The notes beneath the pieces were generated by a model, which had not been told where the DNA came from, did not search any database, and worked only from the letters and a program-made list of their open reading frames with translations. This document shows positions 7,916 to 12,061 of a stretch of 12,061 bases of DNA, piece after piece (the stretch's first letter is position 1; every line of letters begins with the position of its first letter). The translations under genes were made by a program, and so were the position numbers. The DNA comes from Verrucomicrobiota bacterium (GTDB taxonomy: Bacteria > Verrucomicrobiota > Verrucomicrobiia > Verrucomicrobiales > Verrucomicrobiaceae), in assembly GCA_021413535.1 (NCBI GenBank), contig JAIOQF010000277.1:1-12061 (forward strand), in the 5' to 3' direction.

Positions 7916-8428
7916 TTACAAGGATACTTGCGCCGCAGTCTCGCGGTTGATGCGCTCTTGATCGTCAGTGTTGAGAACCTTGCCGGTGACGCGCGTGGTG
8001 GCGTCGACGACCATGCGGCCGAATTCGCGCTTCAGTTGCACGGTGAGCTGTTCTTGTTCGAGCTTCGCAGCTTCACGAGATTTAGCGATGATGCCGGTGG
8101 CTTCGGCGATCGCTTCCTGACGCTTTTTCTCGGCGAGCAGGGTGGCACCTTCGCCCGCCTCCTTGATGAGCCGGTTGGATTCGGCGTCAGCCTTGCCGAT
8201 GATGGCCCTGGCATTTTCTTCCGCAGCAGCCAGGTCACGAGCGATCTTTTCTAATTTTGCTTCACCATCAGCGATGCGCTTGCGGCGTGCCTCCAGCATG
8301 GCCAAGACCGGACCGTATGCGTAACGGTTTAGCACGAAGTAAACTAAGCCAAAGGTGACAACCTGGGCGAGGAGCTTGGCGGGAGTCAGACCGAATTGGG
8401 AGCCGGCGTCAGCGAGTATGGGGAGCAT
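7916..8428 (-). CDS. atpF: F-type ATP synthase subunit b
   Basis: The 170-residue peripheral-stalk subunit has one membrane helix near the N-terminus (about residues 17-35, LLAQVVTFGLVYFVLNRYAY). After it comes a long, highly charged helical region rich in Ala, Glu, Lys and Arg that would form the dimeric coiled coil. The order atpE-atpF-atpH matches other F-type operons. A single b gene is present, with no second b' copy, as in non-photosynthetic bacteria. The gap to atpE is 82 nt and holds a strong hairpin. No Shine-Dalgarno motif is seen. Confidence 0.95.
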   Translation of the reverse strand: MLPILADAGSQFGLTPAKLLAQVVTFGLVYFVLNRYAYGPVLAMLEARRKRIADGEAKLEKIARDLAAAEENARAIIGKADAESNRLIKEAGEGATLLAEKKRQEAIAEATGIIAKSREAAKLEQEQLTVQLKREFGRMVVDATTRVTGKVLNTDDQERINRETAAQVSL

Positions 8429-8458
8429 AATGGTGAAATTCGCGTTGAGGAAAGGAAT

Positions 8459-8487
8459 GGCGGGCCGCGCATGGGGCGCGGTCCGCC
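8459..8487 (-). promoter_or_regulatory. Strong GC-rich hairpin just after atpE
   Basis: On the minus-strand RNA, GGCGG-A-CCGCGC pairs with GCGCGG-C-CCGCC around a CCCAU loop: 11 base pairs with one A/C mismatch. It begins 23 nt after the atpE stop codon. The following bases are pyrimidine-rich (UUCCUUUCCU) but contain no clean U tract. It may partly terminate transcription or protect the 3' end of an atpBE transcript, which would raise c-subunit output relative to the downstream genes. This role is an inference. Confidence 0.6.
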
Positions 8488-8510
8488 GATTGAAGGGGGA
8501 GGCTAATCGC

Positions 8511-8768
8511 TTAGTTCTTCAGAGCGAAGAACGCGATGATACCAAGGCCTTCGGCGAGCGCCATGGCGATGATGCCCATCGTAAGAATGTTGCCGAAAGC
8601 ACCAGGATTGCGGCCTACAGCTTCAGCGGACTTTGCGCCAATGATGCCGACGCCAAGTGCGGCGCCGAGACCTGAGAGGCCTGCAGCGATGCTGCCACTG
8701 ATGCCTGCGGTAGCTGCGGGTGCCTGAGCTGCGGCTTCAGAGGCCATTGAGATAAGTTCCATCATCAT
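8511..8768 (-). CDS. atpE: F-type ATP synthase subunit c (rotor ring)
   Basis: This 85-residue proteolipid forms the proton-driven ring. It has two hydrophobic helices joined by the polar loop RNP (53-55), which contacts gamma and epsilon. The ion-binding carboxylate is Glu73 in the segment ALAEGLGIIAF of helix 2. The residue after the glutamate is Gly, not Ser/Thr, and no glutamine is seen at the matching place in helix 1, so proton rather than sodium coupling is more likely. Helix 1 has an Ala/Gly packing pattern (GLGAALGVGIIG). The start is uncertain. Three ATGs stand in a row at 8768-8760, and an internal ATG at 8747 (MASEAAAQ) has a weak GGAA 9 nt upstream. Hairpins flank the gene on both sides. 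Confidence 0.96.
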   Translation of the reverse strand: MMMELISMASEAAAQAPAATAGISGSIAAGLSGLGAALGVGIIGAKSAEAVGRNPGAFGNILTMGIIAMALAEGLGIIAFFALKN

Positions 8769-8809
8769 AATATTGTGTCGTTTTAGGTTTGTGTATTTTG
8801 GTTTTTCAG

Positions 8810-8842
8810 GCCCGCGCCCACGCGTTGCATGGTCTCACGGGC
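8810..8842 (-). promoter_or_regulatory. Intercistronic hairpin between atpB and atpE
   Basis: In the minus-strand RNA, GCCCG pairs with CGGGC (outer stem, 8838-8842 with 8810-8814). Inside, CCAUGC pairs with GCGUGG around an AAC loop (8827-8832 with 8818-8823, one U-G pair). It lies in the 83-nt gap between the atpB stop and the atpE start, about 41 nt before atpE. With no U tract, it is more likely an mRNA processing, stability or translation element than a terminator. Confidence 0.5.
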
Positions 8843-8851
8843 AGATTGTTT

Positions 8852-9730
8852 TCAGTGGTGCGCCTCGGCGTGTTCGTCATCGTGCGTTGTCGAGAGCTTG
8901 ATGTAGACGGCGGTCAGCAAAGTAAAGACCATCGCCTGCAAGATGCCGACGAGCAGTTCCATGAAATAGAATGGCAGCGGCAGTAAAACACTTCCGATGA
9001 ACGAGACCACCGGCCCGGTTCCGTCCAGCATTGAGCTCATGGTGTGCAGCACGCTTTCGCCCGCATAAACGTTGCCGTAGAGACGCATCGGGAGCGTGAG
9101 GTTGCGCAGGAGAATGGAGACCACTTCGATCACGCCCACGAAGAAGAAAATCACGATCATCACCAGGCCCATGATGCCCTTGAGTCCGCCCTTCGGCCCG
9201 AAAGTGTGCTTGAAGAAACCCCAAACGCCCACTTCCTTCACGGTGATGTAAATCCAAAAGGCAAACACGATCAGCGCCAAGCCCAACGTCAGGTTTAAAT
9301 CCGCCGTGGCTGGCCGGAAAAGCGGTTTCTCAACTTCATGCAGCACGCCAAAGCCGTTACCTTCGCCCCAGCCGATGGTGCCCACCCCGGGCAAGAGGCC
9401 GAACCAGTTCGAGATGAGGATGAAAATGAAAAGCGTGGTCAGCAGCGGGAAGGCGCGCGGTGCGACCTTGGGCCCGACGATGCCCTCGATGCGATCATAA
9501 AAGAACTCGATGACCAGTTCGAAGAAGTTCTGCGCCGGATGCGGCACCAGCTGCATGTTCGTCGTGGCCTTGCGCGCCATCCACATAATTAAGCCCAGCA
9601 CTATTGCCGCCACCAAGCAGGAATCCGTCAGGAAACTCAAGAAGCTGACGTTCTCGAAGAGTGGACGCGCAGCCGAATTCACGTTGGCGAGCAACGGTGA
9701 AATCATGGTGGGCGGCAGGCTGAAACTCAT
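8852..9730 (-). CDS. atpB: F-type ATP synthase subunit a
   Basis: The 292-residue membrane subunit carries the proton half-channels. The essential arginine is R216 in the segment LPMRLYGNVYAGE, and the partner glutamine lies in VGILQAMVF (Q265). Several hydrophobic segments occur, including about 36-52, 95-115, 147-165, 187-208 and 243-280. The C-terminus is His/Asp/Glu-rich (HDDEHAEAHH). The frame stays open upstream to 9919, but that extension runs through promoter DNA and almost to the tRNA. The ATG at 9730 (MSFSLPPTMI) or 9706 (MISPLLAN) is therefore the likely start. Neither has a Shine-Dalgarno motif. This is the first gene of the cluster; no atpI lies upstream. Confidence 0.95.
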   Translation of the reverse strand: MSFSLPPTMISPLLANVNSAARPLFENVSFLSFLTDSCLVAAIVLGLIMWMARKATTNMQLVPHPAQNFFELVIEFFYDRIEGIVGPKVAPRAFPLLTTLFIFILISNWFGLLPGVGTIGWGEGNGFGVLHEVEKPLFRPATADLNLTLGLALIVFAFWIYITVKEVGVWGFFKHTFGPKGGLKGIMGLVMIVIFFFVGVIEVVSILLRNLTLPMRLYGNVYAGESVLHTMSSMLDGTGPVVSFIGSVLLPLPFYFMELLVGILQAMVFTLLTAVYIKLSTTHDDEHAEAHH

Positions 9731-9775
9731 TATTTTGCGTGCAAAAAAGAGACCGCGCGGAGCGGAGCGGAAGTC

Positions 9776-9803
9776 ATTAAAGCGACTGCGCCGGAAGTGG
9801 CAA
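9776..9803 (-). promoter_or_regulatory. Sigma70-type promoter of the atp operon
   Basis: On the minus strand, TTGCCA (9803-9798) and TTTAAT (9781-9776) match the -35 and -10 consensus at five of six positions each, with a 16-bp spacer. Transcription would begin near 9769, leaving a leader of about 39 nt to the atpB ATG at 9730. No other pair of comparable quality was found upstream of atpB. Confidence 0.6.
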
Positions 9804-9810
9804 GACCTAT

Positions 9811-9828
9811 TTGTGAAATTTTTCACAA
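9811..9828. promoter_or_regulatory. Crp/Fnr-type operator upstream of the atp promoter
   Basis: TTGTGAAA (9811-9818) and TTTCACAA (9821-9828) form a perfect 8-bp dyad with 2 bp between the arms. It contains TGTGA-N6-TCACA, the half-site pattern bound by cAMP-receptor-protein relatives. Its centre lies about 50 bp upstream of the predicted atpB transcription start and 8-9 bp upstream of the -35 box. That suggests activation or oxygen/energy-linked control of the atp operon. The regulator itself is not in the window. Confidence 0.55.
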
Positions 9829-9921
9829 GGCTGCTCAGACCATCGGGCTGGGAGGTGATTTCGGCTCTTGAATATAGCCGCTTGCAAGACGGCGCGACGT
9901 GGGCAAAGTCCCCGTCCATCT

Positions 9922-9996
9922 GCGCGGGTAGCTCAGCGGTAGAGCGGCTCGTTTACACCGAGTTGGTCGGGGGTTCGATCCCCTCCCCGCGCACCA
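9922..9996 (+). tRNA. tRNA-Val (anticodon UAC)
   Basis: A full cloverleaf is present. The acceptor stem is GCGCGGG (9922-9928) with CCCGCGC (9986-9992). The D stem is GCTC/GAGC (9931-9934, 9942-9945). The anticodon stem GCTCG/CGAGT (9947-9951, 9959-9963, one G-T pair) has loop TTTACAC, giving anticodon TAC (9954-9956). The T stem is GGGGG/CCCTC with loop TTCGATC. A discriminator A and an encoded CCA (9994-9996) complete the gene. It is divergent from the atp operon. No convincing promoter for it was found in the spacer. Accessory DNA begins right after its 3' end. Confidence 0.96.
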
Positions 9997-10013
9997 TCTT
10001 CATTTTGAAGATG
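9995..10013 (+). terminator. Hairpin at the tRNA-Val 3' end
   Basis: CATCTTCA (9995-10002) and TGAAGATG (10006-10013) form a perfect 8-bp stem with a TTT loop that begins inside the encoded CCA. No U tract follows, so it is not a classical terminator. It may mark the tRNA precursor 3' end. Confidence 0.4.
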
Positions 10014-10269
10014 TTATGGGCTATACAGGGTTCGATTAGGGTGATTGCTAGCATTGTGCTAACAGAGACACCGATGTCCAATAATGTGTGTTGACGTCCC
10101 TTTTGGTTAGGGAGCCAAAAGCCCATGGGTAAAATGCCGACCATTTTCAGGCTTTGGAATGCGCAGAATAGTAGTCACAGCAAGCCGGCGAATATATTTT
10201 TTGTTTGCCGAAGTTCGTAGATATCTGCTGATGTTTTGGCTTAACAGATAGCAAAATTTAATCTTGCTG
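10014..10269 (+). other. A/T-richer non-coding spacer with small hairpins
   Basis: No convincing gene is present. Several small inverted repeats are visible: CTTTTGG/CCAAAAG (10100-10106 with 10115-10121), AAAATG/CATTTT (10131-10136 with 10142-10147), and CGGCGAA/TTTGCCG (10186-10192 with 10204-10210, one G-T pair). A 9-base copy of the tRNA T-loop region, GGGTTCGAT, lies at 10028-10036 and matches 9971-9979. A possible promoter for the leader RNA ends this stretch: TTTAAT at 10257-10262 matches the -10 consensus at five of six bases, but its -35 (TTTTGG, 10234-10239) is poor. Confidence 0.4.
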
Positions 10270-10361
10270 CCACTCAATTTATTCCGTAGTCTCGCTCGCC
10301 TTCAACTTCTGCTGTGATTGTCTAAGCCCTCGGGTAAAGCAGTCATATCAGTTGGGCGAGG

Positions 10362-10453
10362 TGCCTGTTTTTGTAGAAGCAAGTTGCCTGTCTCATGGGA
10401 GGCGGGTTGCCTGTTTCTAAGAAGGCGGGCTGCCTGTCTTGTAGGAGGCAGGG
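10362..10453 (+). repeat. Four tandem 23-bp repeats, each a hairpin
   Basis: Four exact-length 23-bp units start at 10362, 10385, 10408 and 10431. All begin TGCCTGT, and a purine-rich (R)A(R)GC block occupies positions 16-19. In units 2-4, GCCT pairs with AGGC around a 10-nt loop; unit 1 keeps three of the four pairs. Loops vary while the stems are held, which suggests selection on RNA structure. The period is not a multiple of three, so the array is not a coding repeat in one frame. It lies inside the structured leader. Confidence 0.8.
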
Positions 10454-10527
10454 TGTTTCATTCAGAAACCGTGCGAATTTATTATGCGGCCCCGTTAGAG
10501 AGCACAGGCTCAATGATAGGGATTAAC

Positions 10528-10594
10528 GCTTTAACCGGGGGTGGTCTTTTTTGGGTGGAGTGCCGCTAAACCACATGACACCTCCGGTTGGAGC
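10528..10594 (+). promoter_or_regulatory. 16-bp stem that buries the RT ribosome-binding site
   Basis: Positions 10528-10543 pair continuously with 10579-10594: 16 base pairs including three G-U pairs, with core AACCGGGGGTG against CACCTCCGGTT. The 3' arm contains GGAG (10590-10593), the Shine-Dalgarno motif 10 nt before the ATG at 10604. An inner hairpin GTGG/CCAC (10555-10558 with 10571-10574) sits in the loop. Folded, the stem should repress translation of the reverse transcriptase. It could also be the 3' boundary structure of the template RNA. Both uses are inferences. Confidence 0.65.
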
Positions 10595-10603
10595 AAATAT
10601 TTT

Positions 10604-12019
10604 ATGGCAGATTTCACCTATCGCCCTCGCGGCTATGTCCATTTCGATTTTCCTGTAAAACGGGAAGATGCTGAGCGCCTTGTCACAGATCCTACTTCTG
10701 TGGCTGCGCATTCCTTCTTCCCTTTCATCTTTTCGGTTACAGTCACACAGAAGATCGCCAGGGATGAGGAGAATCATGTATTCATGAGGCCTCCAAAGAA
10801 AAGAGCCATCGCGTATGCCGCCCATGTGGATTCTCACATCTTTGGTTATTTCGCCGACATCTTGAGCGAGCAATACGAAACTAAAGTTCGGGACCGTGGC
10901 TTGCAGGAGAGCATAACGGCTTTCCGTAAATTGAACGGCAGATCCAATATTCACTTCGCCAATGAGGTCTTCGAGTTCATCCGTCAAAGCCCTTCATGCT
11001 CAGCAGTAGCGATGGATGTGACGGACTTTTTTGGGAGTCTTGACCATGCACAACTGAAAACGACCTGGGCTTCAATTATCGGGCAAGAGCGCCCCCCCGT
11101 TGATCACTTCTCGGTCTTCAAAGCCATCACGAGGTATTGTCAGGTTGATCGAGATGCACTGTTCGATGCTTTGCACATCCCGTTACACAATCCCCGGTTG
11201 CAAGGCCCTCATCGGCTTCCTCTGCTTGATCATAATCAGCAACGCAGCATCCCGGACAACGCGAATCGATTGTGCCCTCCACACCGGTTTCGTGAGATGG
11301 TTCGTGAACGGGGATTGTTGCAGATCAATACATCCGGCAAAGGTATTCCCCAAGGGTCTCCAATCAGCGCAGTACTCTCAAACATTTACATGCTGGAGAT
11401 GGACACTGCCTTGCATCAATACGTGAGCGCAAATGGTGGTCTATACCGTCGATACTGTGACGATATTCTGGTTGTGATGCCGACTGTTGAACTTCGTGTT
11501 GCAGTGAGAGAGTTGATCGAGACTTGGCTGCGTCGACTGAGGCTGGAGTTTAATCCCAGCAAAACGGAGGAGATTGATTTTGGTTCTGAACGTCCAATCA
11601 CAGGGAAACCGCTTCAATACCTCGGGTTCACGTTCGATGGCAGCCATAAGCGTATCCGTCCTTCCTCTGTTGCACGCTTTTACAGGAAAATGCACAGAGG
11701 GGTATTGAGGGCTAAATATCATCAGGCAATGGCTGACATTGCTGCCGGTGCAAATCAGCCTTCAACACTCAAGAAAAAGAAGCTCTATCGCCTTTACTCG
11801 TATCTGGGAAAATCGTTGGGAAAGGACCACGAAGAAAAACGCAATTTTCTGACCTACGCCTTCTATGCATCTAGGATCATGGAAGACCCTGGCATCAAGA
11901 AACAGGTCAAAGCACACTGGAGACGGCTACAGGATGAGATCCAGAAACCCCTTTCGCCGGCCACCCTGTTTCGTTTTGCTAATCGTGTTGAGCGCGAAAA
12001 TGCCCTCAACGATGACTGA
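10604..12019 (+). CDS. drt2: Defence-type reverse transcriptase, DRT2-like
   Basis: The 471-residue protein is an RNA-directed DNA polymerase. Catalytic motifs are complete: AMDVTDFF (D138), GIPQGSPIS (247-255), YRRYCDDILV with the YCDD active site (284-287), and LQYLGFTFDG (about 337-346). A basic helical thumb region follows to the C-terminus. It lacks the retron NAxxH motif, the SQ motif of diversity-generating elements, and the intron maturase/endonuclease domains. The N-terminal segments RPRGYVHFD (7-15) and AYAAHVDSHI (70-79), the YCDD box, the single-gene layout and the structured upstream RNA fit DRT2 (UG2 group), recalled from family knowledge without a search. The ATG at 10604 is chosen because GGAG lies 10 nt upstream and the RGYVHFD motif lies close behind it. 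A GTG at 10541 would add 21 residues encoded by the leader stem. Residues about 200-223 look like an insertion before the RLCPPHRFREMV segment. Confidence 0.8.
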   Translation: MADFTYRPRGYVHFDFPVKREDAERLVTDPTSVAAHSFFPFIFSVTVTQKIARDEENHVFMRPPKKRAIAYAAHVDSHIFGYFADILSEQYETKVRDRGLQESITAFRKLNGRSNIHFANEVFEFIRQSPSCSAVAMDVTDFFGSLDHAQLKTTWASIIGQERPPVDHFSVFKAITRYCQVDRDALFDALHIPLHNPRLQGPHRLPLLDHNQQRSIPDNANRLCPPHRFREMVRERGLLQINTSGKGIPQGSPISAVLSNIYMLEMDTALHQYVSANGGLYRRYCDDILVVMPTVELRVAVRELIETWLRRLRLEFNPSKTEEIDFGSERPITGKPLQYLGFTFDGSHKRIRPSSVARFYRKMHRGVLRAKYHQAMADIAAGANQPSTLKKKKLYRLYSYLGKSLGKDHEEKRNFLTYAFYASRIMEDPGIKKQVKAHWRRLQDEIQKPLSPATLFRFANRVERENALNDD

Positions 12020-12061
12020 TACCCTGACTGGTAGATCCAACAACCCCCAGGGCAATAATCC

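Larger units (their letters stand above)
10270..10603 (+). ncRNA. Structured leader RNA of the reverse transcriptase system (candidate template RNA)
   Basis: The stretch upstream of the reverse transcriptase folds by eye into several strong elements. CTCGCC (10295-10300) pairs with GGCGAG (10355-10360), continuing with CAAC/GTTG (10303-10306 with 10351-10354) and CTGCT/AGCAG (10309-10313 with 10338-10342), a branched stem of 15 pairs. Four repeat hairpins follow (10362-10453). Next come GTTTC/GAAAC (10455-10469), GAGC/GCTC with an ACAG loop (10500-10511), and the 16-bp terminal stem (10528-10594). DRT2 systems are known to have a template RNA just upstream of the enzyme gene; that this leader plays that role is an inference. 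The 5' end is a guess from a weak -10 box at 10257-10262. The 3' end could overlap the enzyme's ribosome-binding site. Confidence 0.55.

Noticed and set aside
9731..9919. 63-residue N-terminal extension of subunit a
   Set aside because: The extension would be encoded by the promoter and operator region, is basic and unlike any subunit a N-terminus, and begins only 3 nt from the tRNA gene.
10362..10453. CRISPR array
   Set aside because: The 23-bp units abut directly with no spacers and vary within the unit, and no cas genes are present.
10318..10569. The 83-codon frame as an ordinary small protein gene
   Set aside because: It begins with TTG without a ribosome-binding site, runs across hairpin repeats whose period is not a multiple of three, and has an unnatural Cys/Arg-rich composition. 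It is better viewed as leader RNA, possibly a repeat-gene template.
10504..10575. ACA direct repeats at 10504 and 10573 (69 nt apart) as template-jump sites
   Set aside because: The interval contains stops in all three frames (TAA at 10567 in the main frame), so it cannot be an endless-frame unit.
10523..10987. 154-codon minus-strand open frame over the leader and start of the reverse transcriptase
   Set aside because: It overlaps the structured leader and coding DNA, has no recognisable domain and no clear start signal. An antisense regulator cannot be excluded but is not supported.
10604..12019. Retron, diversity-generating retroelement or group II intron
   Set aside because: No NAxxH motif, no SQ variant of the QGSP motif, no template/variable repeat pair, and no maturase or endonuclease domain or intron RNA domain V is seen.

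Overview
The window looks like chromosomal DNA from a GC-rich Gram-negative bacterium, most likely of the Verrucomicrobiota. That assignment is an inference. It rests on an AsmA-like envelope protein, an F-type ATP synthase cluster with a very short delta subunit and no epsilon gene beside beta, and the near absence of Shine-Dalgarno motifs. No marker gene settles the phylum.

Layout. (1) Positions 1-107, minus strand: the start of a metallo-beta-lactamase-fold hydrolase that runs off the left edge. (2) 226-2802 and 2853-3419, plus strand: a large AsmA-like membrane-anchored protein, then a NusG/RfaH-type transcription factor. (3) 3480-9730, minus strand: the ATP synthase operon in the order atpB-atpE-atpF-atpH-atpA-atpG-atpD. 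A good sigma70-type promoter (9776-9803) and a perfect TGTGA-N6-TCACA dyad (9811-9828) lie upstream of atpB. Strong hairpins flank atpE. The operon ends at a hairpin shared with the convergent NusG-like gene, with no atpC between them. (4) 9922-9996, plus strand: tRNA-Val(UAC). (5) 9997-12061: a more A/T-rich accessory segment with a long structured non-coding leader, followed by a reverse transcriptase gene (10604-12019).

The most interesting part is segment 5. The reverse transcriptase has intact catalytic motifs (AMDVTDFF, GIPQGSP, YCDD, LGFTF) but no maturase domain, no retron NAxxH signature and no DGR-type SQ motif. Its N-terminal motifs (RGYVHFD, AYAAHVDSHI) resemble the single-gene antiphage system DRT2 as I remember that family. 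DRT2 systems carry a non-coding RNA just upstream that is copied by rolling-circle reverse transcription into a stop-free repetitive gene (neo). The leader here fits that idea. It has a branched stem (10295-10360), four 23-bp tandem repeats that each form a hairpin (10362-10453), and a continuous 16-bp stem (10528-10594) that buries the ribosome-binding site of the reverse transcriptase. One reading frame is free of stops for 249 nt (10318-10566). Placement directly downstream of a tRNA gene suggests horizontal acquisition at a tRNA site. The template boundaries of any neo unit cannot be fixed by eye.
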